DNA of 64,000 nt from Lentimicrobiaceae bacterium (GCA_002708315.1 PANC01000015.1:1-64000), one strand, 5' to 3'. Shown: positions 8,534 through 18,056, numbered from the stretch's first letter. Program-made: numbers and translations. The notes: generated by a model from the sequence alone, not told the origin.

Positions 8534-9694
8534 CAATTTGCCCTCAATAAACTCAAGCATTGCGCCGCCACCTGTGCTTACATAACTAACATCATTTTGC
8601 AGTTTAAACTTATTGATGGCAGCAACAGAATCCCCTCCCCCGATTAGCGAAAATGCTCCATTTTTTGTTGCATTAACAATAGCAAAGGCAACATCTTCAG
8701 TGCCATGAGAAAAATTTGACATTTCAAATACTCCCATTGGACCATTCCAAAGTATAGTTTCTGATGCCCCTATCACATCTCTAAATGCCTGCCCTGTTTC
8801 TGGCCCAATATCTAGGCCCATCCATCCATCTGGTATTTCATATGAGCTGCAGAATTTCGTTTTGGCATTGTTGTCAAATTTATCAGCAATAACTGCATCC
8901 GTAGGGATATGGAAACAAACATCGTTTTCTTCTGCTTTTTCCATGGCTGCTTTTGCAGTTTCAACCAAATTTTCCTCCACAAGCGAATTACCCACATTGC
9001 CACCCAAAGCCTTTATGAAAGTGAACATCATACCGCCACCTATGAGTATGTTATCTACTTTGTCTATGAGGTTATTTATAATTTCTATTTTACCACTAAT
9101 TTTTGCACCACCTAGAATGGCAGTAATTGGTTTTTTACCCTCCTTAACAACTTTATTTATGTTTTGGATTTCATTTGACATAATATATCCAAACAACTTG
9201 TTTTTTGGGAAAAATTTTGCAATTATGGCAGTAGAAGCATGCGCTCTGTGAGCAGTACCAAAGGCATCGTTCATATATACATCAGCTAATCCTGCAAGTT
9301 TTTTAGCAAATGCCTCATCGCCGCTTGTTTCTTCTTTATAAAAGCGAAGATTTTCAAGCAAAAGAACCTCACCAGGCTTTAAATTAGCAGATTTATTAAT
9401 TGCTTCATCACCAATACAATCATCTGCAAACAAAACATTAACACCTAGTTGTTTTGATAGCTCGGGCAAAAGATGCTTCAATGAAAACTTATACTCCGGT
9501 CCAGATTTAGGCCTCCCCAAGTGAGACATAAGGATCACGGCTCCACCTGAACTAAGAACTTTTTTTATTGTTGGCACAGCAGCACGCATTCTTGTGTCAT
9601 CTGTTATTTCATATTTATCGTTTAGAGGTACATTAAAATCTACCCTTATAATTACCTTTTTATTAATGAAATCGAAGTTTTCAATGTTATGCAT
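8504..9694 (-). CDS. pgk: Phosphoglycerate kinase
   Basis: A 396-residue cytoplasmic glycolytic enzyme that converts 1,3-bisphosphoglycerate and ADP to 3-phosphoglycerate and ATP. Family motifs appear in order: RVDFNVPL near the N-terminus, [58 protein letters not shown] and [10 protein letters not shown] at the C-terminal hinge. The length is standard. It is transcribed alone, with a TAATTTTG -7 box 35 bases upstream and an unexplained imperfect palindrome about 125 bases upstream. Gap is usually a separate locus and is not seen here. Confidence 0.97.
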   Translation of the reverse strand: MHNIENFDFINKKVIIRVDFNVPLNDKYEITDDTRMRAAVPTIKKVLSSGGAVILMSHLGRPKSGPEYKFSLKHLLPELSKQLGVNVLFADDCIGDEAINKSANLKPGEVLLLENLRFYKEETSGDEAFAKKLAGLADVYMNDAFGTAHRAHASTAIIAKFFPKNKLFGYIMSNEIQNINKVVKEGKKPITAILGGAKISGKIEIINNLIDKVDNILIGGGMMFTFIKALGGNVGNSLVEENLVETAKAAMEKAEENDVCFHIPTDAVIADKFDNNAKTKFCSSYEIPDGWMGLDIGPETGQAFRDVIGASETILWNGPMGVFEMSNFSHGTEDVAFAIVNATKNGAFSLIGGGDSVAAINKFKLQNDVSYVSTGGGAMLEFIEGKLLPGVAAIDN

Positions 9695-9729
9695 TACTTT
9701 ATCTTATTTATTGGTTTTTGTCATTTTGG

Positions 9730-9737
9730 CAAAATTA
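9730..9737 (-). promoter_or_regulatory. -7 box for pgk
   Basis: On the minus strand this reads TAATTTTG, an exact TAnnTTTG match, 35 bases before the pgk start. No good -33 TTG at the expected spacing. Confidence 0.45.
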
Positions 9738-9819
9738 ATAACATTTGTTTTAGGTTTTTAATTGTACGCTACTCATGTCAGTATATTTTGCATGCTGAAT
9801 TATTAGGGCTATTAAACCA

Positions 9820-9839
9820 TTAGCGAAAACGTTTGCTAA
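9820..9839. promoter_or_regulatory. Imperfect palindrome upstream of pgk
   Basis: Outer arms TTAGC and GCTAA flank an inner perfect 8-base palindrome AAACGTTT, whose centre is offset by one base from that of the outer arms. It lies between the end of the ABC ATPase gene and the pgk promoter. The AAACGTTT core recalls LacI/GalR-family operators, but the offset argues against a clean match. There is no T-run, so it is not an obvious terminator. Confidence 0.3.
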
Positions 9840-9938
9840 TAAATTAATCTTTTCAACTTATTTACTGAATTATTTAACCCAGATTAAATTACAGTTATAA
9901 ATATCATGGGTTTATAGAACTAAAATTAGAAACATGGA

Positions 9939-11600
9939 TCATGAAATTGGAACTGCATCAATCAACCTTTTAGTATAATCAGATGATGGGTTATTATAAA
10001 TCTGATCTGCATTTCCCACCTCTACTATTTTTCCATCTTTCATCACAATTAATCTATCGCTCATATATCTTACAACATTTAGGTCGTGAGAGATAAAAAT
10101 ATATGTAAGCCCGAACTCCTCCTTAAGATCATTTAATAGGTTTAAAACCTTAGCCTGGATGCTAACATCAAGAGCAGAGACCGCTTCATCACAAATAATA
10201 AATTTAGGGTTTAGAGCAAGTGTTCTGGCAATGACAATTCTTTGTCGCTGCCCTCCTGAGAATTCGTGCGGGAATCTATTATAATGTTCTGCATGTAATC
10301 CTACTTTTTCAAGTAACTCTAAAGCTCTATTTTTTCTTATTTGGTTATTGCCATATAATTTATGAACCACCATTGGCTCCTTAATTGCTTCTCCAATGCA
10401 AATTCTAGGATTCAGCGATGAATAAGGATCTTGAAAAATTATGTTAATGTGTTTTCTTTGTTCTTTAAGTTCACCTTTGTTTAACTTCATTAAATTCTTT
10501 TCATTGAAAAATATACTCCCATTGTTTGGCTCTATCAACCTCAATATAGATCGACTAAGAGTTGTTTTACCACACCCAGACTCCCCCACAAGTCCAAGGG
10601 TTTCACCAGGATAAACCTTGAAACTAATATCGTCAACAGCTTTTACTATATCCCTTTTATTGCCCATAAAACCACGTTTTGATACATATGACTTTGTTAG
10701 GTCAACAACATCCAATGATGATTTTGAGTGTTCTATTGGCTTATGAATCTTTTTCTTAATTTTTTCCAAATTATTCTCTCCATTAATAAAACCTTCTATT
10801 TCAGGAAGTCTTTTGAAATTGGTATTTATGGAAGGCCTACACGCCAATAGCCCTTTTGTATATGGATGGTTAGGACTGCTAAATAATTTTTTAACATTGC
10901 CCTTCTCAACAACTCTTCCTTCGTACATTACAATAACATCATCCGCCACCTCCTTTATTACACCTAAATCATGGCTGATAAAAATTAGGCCCATATCATA
11001 TTCATCTATTAAATCTTTCAAAAGAGAAATTATTTCTTTCTGAATTGTAACATCAAGAGCCGTTGTTGGTTCATCTGCAATAAGTATATCTGGATTATTT
11101 GCAATGGCCATTGCAATCATTATTCTTTGTCGTTGACCTCCGGAGAGTTCATGTGGATAACTATTAAAAATACCCTTTGGTCTGGGTAAGTTGACTTTTT
11201 CAAATAGATCAACCGTGAGTTTTTTTGCTTCTTTTTTATTAATCTTCTGGTTTAAAATTATGGTTTCTTGCACCTGCTTTCCACATCTCATTACCGGGTT
11301 TAATGAGGTCATTGGCTCCTGAAATATCATAGATATTTTTTGACCTCTAAATTTTCTTCGCTCGTAGTTCGACAATGATAATAAATCAACACCTTCAAAC
11401 TCTATGGTTCCTTGAGTAATATTAGCATTTGGTGGTAATAACCCCATAATAGCTAGAGCTGTTATGGATTTTCCAGAACCAGACTCCCCTACAACTCCCA
11501 GAGACTTTCCCTTTGCAAGAGAAAGGTTAATGTTCTCAACTGCAATAATTTTGGGTTTAGACTTTCCGAACTCTATTTTTAGATTCTCTATTTTAAGCAA
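9939..11600 (-). CDS. Fused oligopeptide-type ABC transporter ATPase (DppD-DppF arrangement)
   Basis: A 553-residue protein with two complete ABC ATPase domains in tandem, as in GsiA or YejF. Domain 1: Walker A GESGSGKS at 38-45, signature LSGGQ, Walker B ILIADEPTTALD, then the oligopeptide-family tail motif NHPYTKGLLACRP. After a linker, domain 2 has GESGCGKT, FSGGQ and FIICDEAVSALD. The family energises import of peptides, nickel or other small solutes. The permeases and binding protein are not adjacent, so the substrate cannot be inferred. The only sensible start is the TTG at 11600, giving the usual LKIENL beginning. It is divergent from prs, whose -7 box lies 37-44 bases from this TTG. 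Confidence 0.88.
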   Translation of the reverse strand: MLKIENLKIEFGKSKPKIIAVENINLSLAKGKSLGVVGESGSGKSITALAIMGLLPPNANITQGTIEFEGVDLLSLSNYERRKFRGQKISMIFQEPMTSLNPVMRCGKQVQETIILNQKINKKEAKKLTVDLFEKVNLPRPKGIFNSYPHELSGGQRQRIMIAMAIANNPDILIADEPTTALDVTIQKEIISLLKDLIDEYDMGLIFISHDLGVIKEVADDVIVMYEGRVVEKGNVKKLFSSPNHPYTKGLLACRPSINTNFKRLPEIEGFINGENNLEKIKKKIHKPIEHSKSSLDVVDLTKSYVSKRGFMGNKRDIVKAVDDISFKVYPGETLGLVGESGCGKTTLSRSILRLIEPNNGSIFFNEKNLMKLNKGELKEQRKHINIIFQDPYSSLNPRICIGEAIKEPMVVHKLYGNNQIRKNRALELLEKVGLHAEHYNRFPHEFSGGQRQRIVIARTLALNPKFIICDEAVSALDVSIQAKVLNLLNDLKEEFGLTYIFISHDLNVVRYMSDRLIVMKDGKIVEVGNADQIYNNPSSDYTKRLIDAVPIS

Positions 11601-11636
11601 AACAAATTTTTGTATTGATTTTAAGGAGATTAATAG

Positions 11637-11644
11637 TAATTTTG
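11637..11644 (+). promoter_or_regulatory. Promoter of prs
   Basis: TAATTTTG, an exact TAnnTTTG -7 box, preceded by TTG at 11615-11617 with 19-base spacing: a full match to the Bacteroidota housekeeping promoter. It leaves a 34-base leader to the prs ATG. Confidence 0.72.
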
Positions 11645-11678
11645 CAGCGATTTTTCAAAACCAGACATTTACATAATA

Positions 11679-12623
11679 ATGGCAGAACCAAAAGTAAGTA
11701 TTTTTACTGGGAGAAAAACCCGTTATCTTGCTGAAAAAATTGCGGACAGCTACGGAACAGAAATAGGTAAATCTATTGTTACTAATTTCTCCGATGGAGA
11801 GCTTCAAACATCGTATGAAGAAAACATACGCGGTAAAGACGTCTTTATTATTCAATCGACTTTCCCTCCAGCCGACAATTTACTTGAGTTATTGATGATG
11901 ACAGATGCTGCAAAACGCGCCTCTGCTCGAAAGATTATTGCTGTTATTCCTTATTTTGGATATGCCCGACAGGACAGAAAAGATAAACCTAGGGTTTCAA
12001 TTGCTTCTAAGTTAATTGCCAACTTACTTATATCAGCTGGTGTAAACAGAGTTATAACAATAGATTTGCACGCAGACCAGATACAGGGGTTTTTTGATGT
12101 TCCTGTTGATAATTTATATGCATCAAATATTTTCGTTGATTACATTAGAAAGCTAAAACTGCCAAACCTAATAATGGCATCTCCAGATACTGGCGGTACG
12201 CGCCGTGCTGCTTCATATGCTAAAGCTCTTAATACTGGTTTTGTTATTTGCTACAAACAAAGAGCAAAGCCAAATGTGATTGAACAAATGGAGCTTATCG
12301 GTGATGTTGAAGGTAAAGATGTTGTTCTGGTTGATGATATTATAGATACTGCAGGAACCATTACTAAGGCAGCAGACTTAATAATAAGCAGAGGAGCAAG
12401 TTCTGTTAGAGCATTTTGTACACATCCCATATTCTCGGGAAATGCCTATGAGCGTCTTAGCAAGTCCAAGTTTGATGAAATAATTGTTACGGATACCGTT
12501 CCATTAAAACAAGATTTAGATAAAATAAAAGTGCTAACCACGGCTGATCTTTTGGCAGAGGTTATACATAGAGTTCAAAACTTTGAATCCATTAGTTCAT
12601 TGTTTGATATAAGACAGAAATAG
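11679..12623 (+). CDS. prs: Ribose-phosphate pyrophosphokinase
   Basis: A 314-residue cytoplasmic enzyme that makes PRPP from ribose-5-phosphate and ATP for purine, pyrimidine, His and Trp synthesis. Key motifs are intact: DGE in the N-terminal loop, YARQDRKDKPR (ATP binding), the metal-binding DLHADQIQGFF, and the PRPP loop VLVDDIIDTAGT. The length is standard. The start is supported by a strong promoter 34 bases upstream. rplY follows after 33 bases, a pairing seen widely in bacteria (prs-ctc). Confidence 0.97.
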   Translation: MAEPKVSIFTGRKTRYLAEKIADSYGTEIGKSIVTNFSDGELQTSYEENIRGKDVFIIQSTFPPADNLLELLMMTDAAKRASARKIIAVIPYFGYARQDRKDKPRVSIASKLIANLLISAGVNRVITIDLHADQIQGFFDVPVDNLYASNIFVDYIRKLKLPNLIMASPDTGGTRRAASYAKALNTGFVICYKQRAKPNVIEQMELIGDVEGKDVVLVDDIIDTAGTITKAADLIISRGASSVRAFCTHPIFSGNAYERLSKSKFDEIIVTDTVPLKQDLDKIKVLTTADLLAEVIHRVQNFESISSLFDIRQK

Positions 12624-12656
12624 ATAATAAACTATATTTAATTTAATTTTAAAATT

Positions 12657-13328
12657 ATGAAAAAAGTATCATTGAGCGGTTCTCTTCGTGAGAACGTAGG
12701 GAAAAAAGATGCTAAAAAACACAGAAGGGAAGGAAATATTCCATGTGTGATTTACGGAGGTGAAAAACAAATTCACTTTGTGACAGATGAAGTCAAATTT
12801 GACAAAATTATTTTTACTCCAGATGTATATCTAATTACCATTGACCTAGGTGGAGAAAAATATAAAACCATACTTCAGGAATTACAATATCATCCTGTTA
12901 CTGACAAGGTTCTTCATGCTGATTTCCTAGAATTGGAAGAAGGAAAAGATGTAACAATAGGAATTCCTGTGAAACTTATGGGAACTTCACCTGGTGTTAT
13001 GGCTGGTGGTCAATTAATTAAAAAAATGCACCGCCTAAGATTAAGGGGTCAGATAGATAAAATGCCAGATACCGTAGAAGTAGATATTTCAGAACTTGTT
13101 ATAGGTACATCTGTGAAAGTTAAAGATATTAAATTGGATAATCTTGCTATACTTGATGCTCCTAACTCGGTGTTAGTAAGAGTTAAAACCTCACGTAATG
13201 TTGCTGAAGACGAAGAAGACGAAGAGGGTGAAGAAGGTGAAGAAGGTGAAGAAGGTGAAGCAAGCGGTGAAGAAGGTGAAGCAAGCGGAGGTGCTCCAGC
13301 TCCAGCTGCAGAGGATAGTAAGAATTAA
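12657..13328 (+). CDS. rplY: Ribosomal protein bL25, long CTC form
   Basis: A 223-residue 50S protein that binds 5S rRNA. An N-terminal L25 beta-barrel (residues 1 to about 90, with HRREGNIPCVIYGG) is followed by the TL5/CTC C-terminal domain (to about residue 180). The last 40 or so residues are an acidic low-complexity tail of Glu, Asp and Gly that turns into Ala/Pro, encoded by tandem 9-base repeats. Long forms of this kind with acidic tails are common in Bacteroidota. It lies downstream of prs and ends at a strong intrinsic terminator. Confidence 0.95.
   Translation: MKKVSLSGSLRENVGKKDAKKHRREGNIPCVIYGGEKQIHFVTDEVKFDKIIFTPDVYLITIDLGGEKYKTILQELQYHPVTDKVLHADFLELEEGKDVTIGIPVKLMGTSPGVMAGGQLIKKMHRLRLRGQIDKMPDTVEVDISELVIGTSVKVKDIKLDNLAILDAPNSVLVRVKTSRNVAEDEEDEEGEEGEEGEEGEASGEEGEASGGAPAPAAEDSKN
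13221..13289 (+). repeat. In-frame 9-base tandem repeat in the rplY tail
   Basis: Units of GAAGAAGGT repeat: one diverged copy (GAAGAGGGT) and three perfect copies in a row, then two copies of a longer unit in which GAAGCAAGCGG is joined to the repeat. All indels of whole units keep frame, so copy number can vary without breaking the protein. Confidence 0.85.
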
Positions 13329-13354
13329 CTTAAAGCTAATTTAGATTAATTTAT

Positions 13355-13396
13355 AAGGGATAAGGGGATTAATTACCTTTATCCCTTTATTTTTTA
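13355..13396 (+). terminator. Intrinsic terminator after rplY
   Basis: The arms AAGGGATAAGG and CCTTTATCCCTT form a stem of 11 or so pairs around a short AT loop, followed directly by TTATTTTTT. It sits 26 bases after the rplY stop and only 11 bases before the pth start codon, so pth needs either read-through or a promoter overlapping this element. Confidence 0.8.
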
Positions 13397-13407
13397 AATA
13401 TTATATA

Positions 13408-13971
13408 GTGAAATACTTAATCGCAGGCCTTGGAAATGTTGGAGAAGAGTATGCAAATACTCGCCATAATATCGGTTTTGATGTTGCTGATTTGCTCATA
13501 AATGATTTGAAGGGCGATGTAAAGGTTGAAAAACTTGCTAGTGTTTCTAAGGTAAAATTTAAAGGAAGAACTTTGGTAATCATAAAACCAACTACCTTCA
13601 TGAACCTGAGTGGTAAATCTATCAAATACTGGCTCGACAAAGAAAAAGTTCCAACAAAAAATTTACTTGTAATACTTGATGATATTGCCTTGCCCATGGG
13701 CTCATTAAGAATGAAGTCAAAAGGTGGAGATGCTGGTCACAATGGACTAACAGATATCATAGAAAAACTTGGCACCAATGTTTTTCCACGGTTACGCATT
13801 GGTGTTGGTGATAATTTTCCAAGAGGGCGTCAGGTTGATTATGTTCTAGGAAAATGGTCAAGGGGAGAAGAAAAAATAATGCTCCCAAAAATAGAAGACG
13901 CAACAAGCATGGTTAAAAGCTTTGTTTCAATTGGTATTGATAGAACAATGGGAGCATTTAATAATAAGTAG
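13408..13971 (+). CDS. pth: Peptidyl-tRNA hydrolase
   Basis: A 187-residue cytoplasmic esterase that recycles tRNA from drop-off peptidyl-tRNA. Catalytic His20 lies in NTRHNIGF, and the conserved FMNLSG and DDIALPMGSLRMK (catalytic Asp) and GGDAGHNGL segments are present. The length is typical. The start is a GTG; the sequence MKYLIAGLGNVG begins exactly where family members do, and no ATG lies nearby. It comes 11 bases after the rplY terminator and is convergent with glyS. Confidence 0.96.
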   Translation: MKYLIAGLGNVGEEYANTRHNIGFDVADLLINDLKGDVKVEKLASVSKVKFKGRTLVIIKPTTFMNLSGKSIKYWLDKEKVPTKNLLVILDDIALPMGSLRMKSKGGDAGHNGLTDIIEKLGTNVFPRLRIGVGDNFPRGRQVDYVLGKWSRGEEKIMLPKIEDATSMVKSFVSIGIDRTMGAFNNK

Positions 13972-14078
13972 TCTATGGTTAAACTTTTGCTTACGAATAT
14001 ATTAACCAAAAATGTACAATGGTAATTATCTTGATGTCGTGATGCTTTTCACATCCGTGTTATCAATTTGATATTTGT

Positions 14079-15599
14079 TTATCCTTTCAAACGCTGCGAA
14101 ATAACACCGCTTATTTCATCAATGGAAATTCTTTCCTGTTTCATACTATCCCGCTCACGAATGGTAACAGTATTATCTTCAAGTGTTTGATGATCAACAG
14201 TAACACAATATGGTGTTCCTATTGCATCATGACGACGATAGCGTTTTCCTATTGCATCTTTTTCTTCATAAAAACACATATAGTCCATTTTCAGTTTTTC
14301 CATTATCTCACGACCTTTTTCAGGTAGGCCATCTTTTTTAGTAAGTGGAAATATGGCAGCTTTATAAGGTGCTAAAACAGGAGGAAGCTTCATGACCACC
14401 CTTGTATTTCCCTCCTCAATCTGCTCTTCGGTATACGAATTACTTAATATCGCCAAAAACATTCTGTCAAGTCCTATTGAAGTTTCAACAACATATGGAA
14501 CATAGCTTTCATTTATTTCAGGATCGTGATAACGAAGTTTTTTACCGCTATGTTCTTCATGAGCACTTAGGTCAAAATCTGTTCTAGAATGTATTCCCTC
14601 AAGCTCCTTAAAACCCATTGGAAACTTAAACTCAATATCGGCAGCTGCGTTGGCATAATGTGCAAGTTTTTCATGATCATGAAATCTGAATTTATCCGCA
14701 GGAATTCCCAATGAAGTATGCCAATTCATACGCTGTTCCTTCCAATAGTCATACCACTTCATTTCTTCACCTGGCCTTACAAAAAACTGCATCTCCATTT
14801 GTTCAAACTCACGCATACGAAAAATAAACTGGCGGGCAACTATTTCATTACGAAAGGCTTTCCCTGTTTGGGCGATGCCAAATGGTATTTTCATCCTACC
14901 TGTTTTTTGCACATTAAGATAATTTACAAATATCCCTTGTGCGGTTTCAGGACGTAGAAAAATTTCATTTGCTCCTTCTGCAGTAGATCCCATTTGTGTT
15001 GAAAACATCAAATTAAATTGACGAACCTCTGTCCAGTTTTTTGATCCAGATATGGGGCAAACTATTCCCGCATTCTCTATCAATGATTTTATGGCAGCCA
15101 TATCATCATTATCCATGGCAGGATATAACACACTCTTTATTTTTTCAATCTTATCTCTATTCGCAATAACCCTTGGGTTTGTTTCTAGAAACTGAGCTTT
15201 ATCAAAACTATCTCCAAACCGTTTTGCTGCCTTTGTAACCTCCTTTTCAATTTTAGACTCAAGTTTTGAAATATAATCCTCAATTAGAACATCAGCACGA
15301 TATCTTTTCTTTGAATCCTTATTATCAATCATTGGATCATTAAAAGCATCCACATGACCCGATGCTTTCCACACAGTTGGGTGCATAAAAATCGCTGAGT
15401 CAATCCCAACAATATTTTCATGCATTTGAACCATTGATTTCCACCAATAGTCACGAATATTTTTTTTCAGTTCAGATCCATTCTGAGCATAATCATAAAC
15501 CGCACTTAGTCCGTCATAAATTTCACTCGATTGAAATACAAATCCGTATTCCTTTGCGTGAGCTATTACCTTCTTAAATAAATCCTCTGTATTTGCCAT
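14079..15599 (-). CDS. glyS: Glycine-tRNA ligase, homodimeric class II type
   Basis: A 506-residue aminoacyl-tRNA synthetase that charges tRNA-Gly. This is the single-chain alpha-2 form (as in Bacteroidota, Archaea and eukaryotes), not the alpha2-beta2 form. Class II motifs are visible: motif 2 in FRNEIVARQFIFRMREFEQMEM (near residues 245-270) and motif 3 in VVETSIGLDRMFLAIL. N-terminal signatures include GFVFQSSEIYDGLSAVYDYAQNG, and the C-terminal anticodon-binding domain begins at about PPVLAPYKAAIFPL. The gene follows argF after 27 bases and is probably in the same transcript. Confidence 0.96.
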   Translation of the reverse strand: MANTEDLFKKVIAHAKEYGFVFQSSEIYDGLSAVYDYAQNGSELKKNIRDYWWKSMVQMHENIVGIDSAIFMHPTVWKASGHVDAFNDPMIDNKDSKKRYRADVLIEDYISKLESKIEKEVTKAAKRFGDSFDKAQFLETNPRVIANRDKIEKIKSVLYPAMDNDDMAAIKSLIENAGIVCPISGSKNWTEVRQFNLMFSTQMGSTAEGANEIFLRPETAQGIFVNYLNVQKTGRMKIPFGIAQTGKAFRNEIVARQFIFRMREFEQMEMQFFVRPGEEMKWYDYWKEQRMNWHTSLGIPADKFRFHDHEKLAHYANAAADIEFKFPMGFKELEGIHSRTDFDLSAHEEHSGKKLRYHDPEINESYVPYVVETSIGLDRMFLAILSNSYTEEQIEEGNTRVVMKLPPVLAPYKAAIFPLTKKDGLPEKGREIMEKLKMDYMCFYEEKDAIGKRYRRHDAIGTPYCVTVDHQTLEDNTVTIRERDSMKQERISIDEISGVISQRLKG

Positions 15600-15626
15600 G
15601 AATTATTAAACGTTAGTTAATGATAT

Positions 15627-16628
15627 CTATGATCCAAGTGTAGCAACCATAACAGCTTTAATTGTATGAAGTCTGTTTTCTGCCTCATCAAATACAACTG
15701 ATGCAGGAGACTCAAATACTTCGTCTGTGACCTCCATATTTTCAACTCCAAATTTTCGATAAACTTCTTCTCCAACTTTTGTTTCGCGATTGTGAAAAGC
15801 AGGAAGGCAGTGTAAAAATTTGGTTTTTGCGTTTCCAGTCATGGTCATCATTTCTGAATTAACTTGATAAGGGATCATCATTGCAATACGATCTTTCCAT
15901 ACCTCATCAGCCTCACCCATACTTACCCAAACATCAGTATAAATAAAATCAACTCCATTAACACCGTCTTTAACACTTTCGGTTAAAGTAATTTTTGCTC
16001 CGGTCTCCTTTGCTATTTTTTTACATTCAGCGACTAGCTGTTCTTCAGGCCACATTTGTTTAGGGGCAACAGCACGAAAATCCATTCCCATTTTTGCTGC
16101 ACCAACCATTAATGAGTTACCCATATTATTTCTTGCATCTCCTGCGAATGCAAAACTTACCTTGTGTAATGGTTTATCACAATGCTCCATCATTGTTAAG
16201 AAGTCTGCCAAAATTTGTGTCGGATGATATTCGTCGGTTAACCCATTCCAAACTGGCACTCCAGCATGAGAGCCTAATTCCTCAACAATAGATTGACCAA
16301 AACCCCTATATTCTATTCCATCATACATACGACCTAAAACACGTGCAGTATCCTTCATGGATTCCTTAGATCCTATTTGAGTTCCTGAGGGGCCCAAATA
16401 AGTAACTCTGGCACCCTGATCATAGGCAGCTATTTCAAAAGCACATCTAGTGCGAGTTGATGCCTTTTCAAATACTAAGGCAATGTTTTTACCTTCTAGT
16501 TTCTTCTGCTCTGTTCCTGCATATTTTGCCTTTTTAAGATCTGCGCTTAAGTCAAGCATAAATTTTATTTCTTTCGGAGTGAAATCCAACAGCTTCAAAA
16601 AATTCCTGTTTCTAAGGTTGAATGACAT
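15627..16628 (-). CDS. argF: Ornithine carbamoyltransferase
   Basis: A 333-residue cytoplasmic enzyme that transfers the carbamoyl group to ornithine to give citrulline. The carbamoyl-phosphate site STRTR lies in [24 protein letters not shown] is the ornithine carbamoyltransferase form of the second motif, and LHCLPAFH carries the catalytic Cys. These argue against the N-succinyl- or N-acetylornithine transcarbamylases found in some Bacteroidota, which differ at these motifs. It could serve arginine synthesis or the deiminase pathway; nothing adjacent decides. It has its own TAnnTTTG promoter and leads into glyS. Confidence 0.93.
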   Translation of the reverse strand: MSFNLRNRNFLKLLDFTPKEIKFMLDLSADLKKAKYAGTEQKKLEGKNIALVFEKASTRTRCAFEIAAYDQGARVTYLGPSGTQIGSKESMKDTARVLGRMYDGIEYRGFGQSIVEELGSHAGVPVWNGLTDEYHPTQILADFLTMMEHCDKPLHKVSFAFAGDARNNMGNSLMVGAAKMGMDFRAVAPKQMWPEEQLVAECKKIAKETGAKITLTESVKDGVNGVDFIYTDVWVSMGEADEVWKDRIAMMIPYQVNSEMMTMTGNAKTKFLHCLPAFHNRETKVGEEVYRKFGVENMEVTDEVFESPASVVFDEAENRLHTIKAVMVATLGS

Positions 16629-16682
16629 ATTAATTTGTTTTAGTCGTTAATAATTAATGTTATACATCAAAAAAGTGCAGAG

Positions 16683-16690
16683 CAAAAGTA
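16683..16690 (-). promoter_or_regulatory. -7 box for argF
   Basis: On the minus strand this reads TACTTTTG, an exact TAnnTTTG match, 54 bases before the argF start. No clear -33 TTG. Confidence 0.42.
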
Positions 16691-16879
16691 AATAAATTTA
16701 ATAGATATAATATGGTTAATCTGCTCTTTTATTAAGCATCTTATTACCTTTGTCATGTCCTTAGTATTCAATCAGCTATAGCGTTTATAATTACATTTTT
16801 ATTTAAAATTTAAAGGTGAAATATGATTTCCATACTGGCATTTAAACTTACCCGTTTGTATGGTTATCATCAAAATAGA

Positions 16880-16887
16880 TATTTTTG
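16880..16887 (+). promoter_or_regulatory. Promoter of the DUF3109 gene
   Basis: TATTTTTG, an exact TAnnTTTG -7 box, with TTTG at 16855-16858 and 21-base spacing. It leaves a 23-base leader. Confidence 0.65.
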
Positions 16888-16910
16888 CTACGATTTAAAC
16901 CCTTTCGGAG

Positions 16911-17477
16911 ATGATTATTGTTGATGATATACTTGTTTCAGATGAAATAAAAGATGTGCAATTTGCATGTAACCTTTCAGCCTGTAAAGGTGAGTGTTGT
17001 GTTGCTGGCGACGCTGGAGCACCGCTGGATGAGGAAGAGATTTCTAAGCTGGAAGATGAAGTGGATGAAATAATTCCATACATGAGCGAAAAAGGCAAGC
17101 AGGTTATAAGGGAAAATGGTGTTTTTGAGTACGATGTTGATGGTACATATGTAACCCCATTGGTAAATGATGAAGAGTGTGCATTTGTTTATTATAAAAA
17201 CGGGATTAGCTTTTGTTCCATAGAAAAAGCTTATAACAATGGTAAAATAGGTTTTCAAAAGCCCATATCTTGCCATTTATATCCTATAAGGTTAAGTAAA
17301 GTTGGCAATAGCATAGCCATAAATTATCATCGCTGGAATGTTTGTAATCCAGCGATAATTGCTGGCAAAAAAGAAGGGGTTCCACTATATAAGTATTTGA
17401 AGAATCCATTAATCCGAAGGTTTGGTGATGATTGGTATAAAAATTTAAGATTAAGGTTTGAAGAGACTAAACTTTGA
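16911..17477 (+). CDS. DUF3109 family protein, Cys-rich
   Basis: A 188-residue cytoplasmic protein. The N-terminal CNLSACKGECCVAGDAG cluster, two further cysteine regions (EECAFVYYKNGISFCSIEKAY and CHLYPIR) and a late WNVCNPA match the DUF3109 pattern, which is related to the YkgJ-type zinc/iron-chelating CxxxCxxCC proteins. The spaced cysteines imply a bound metal or Fe-S cluster. No reaction is established for the family. The ATG at 16911 is supported by a promoter 23 bases upstream. It is convergent with purN, with 15 bases between them. Confidence 0.88.
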   Translation: MIIVDDILVSDEIKDVQFACNLSACKGECCVAGDAGAPLDEEEISKLEDEVDEIIPYMSEKGKQVIRENGVFEYDVDGTYVTPLVNDEECAFVYYKNGISFCSIEKAYNNGKIGFQKPISCHLYPIRLSKVGNSIAINYHRWNVCNPAIIAGKKEGVPLYKYLKNPLIRRFGDDWYKNLRLRFEETKL

Positions 17478-17492
17478 AAATTTTCCTGCCTA

Positions 17493-18056
17493 TTATTTAA
17501 GCAGTTCATTAATTACTTCTGGAAAGTACTTATGCTCCAATTTATGAATTTTATTAGCAAGGCTTGTGGGTGTTTCACCCGTATCTAATTTACAGCTCTT
17601 TTGAAATATTACCTGACCATCATCATAATACTTGTTCACATAATGAATCGTAATTCCCGATTCTGATTCAGAAGCATCAATAACAGCCCTATGAACATTC
17701 AAACCATACATTCCTTTTCCGCCAAATTTTGGGAGAAGAGCTGGGTGTATATTTATAATTTTTCCGGTATATCCATTAATCATATTCTCAGGAATAAGCC
17801 ATAAAAATCCTGCCAAAACAATCAAATTAGGATTATACGATTTTATAAGGTTTAATACCTGCTCGGTTTTATAAAAGTCTTCTCTATTAAAAATGTGAGT
17901 TTTTATGGTTAGTTTCTTGGCTCTTTCTATTACCCCTGCCTCTGGGTTATTAGTAAATATGCAGCTTGTGGCAATGCTATTATCATTCTCAAAATATGTG
18001 ACTATACGTTCAGCATTTGTTCCGTTTCCTGATGCAAATATTACAATATTTTTCAT
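17493..18056 (-). CDS. purN: Phosphoribosylglycinamide formyltransferase
   Basis: A 187-residue cytoplasmic enzyme of purine synthesis that formylates GAR using 10-formyl-THF. The phosphate loop ASGNGTNAE is near residue 8. The catalytic Asn-His pair lies in NIHPALLPKFGGKGMYG, and the catalytic Asp in the HYVNKYYDDGQVIFQ segment. The length is typical. It stands alone between the DUF3109 gene and acpP. Another purine gene, purH, lies at 49 kb and is not clustered with it. Confidence 0.95.
   Translation of the reverse strand: MKNIVIFASGNGTNAERIVTYFENDNSIATSCIFTNNPEAGVIERAKKLTIKTHIFNREDFYKTEQVLNLIKSYNPNLIVLAGFLWLIPENMINGYTGKIINIHPALLPKFGGKGMYGLNVHRAVIDASESESGITIHYVNKYYDDGQVIFQKSCKLDTGETPTSLANKIHKLEHKYFPEVINELLK

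Noticed and set aside
8862-9251. A 129-residue plus-strand frame within pgk
   Set aside because: It is a shadow of the conserved pgk coding strand, with no family resemblance.
16823-16924. A 33-codon plus-strand ORF upstream of the DUF3109 gene
   Set aside because: It overlaps the promoter and the start of the DUF3109 gene out of frame and shows no recognisable pattern.
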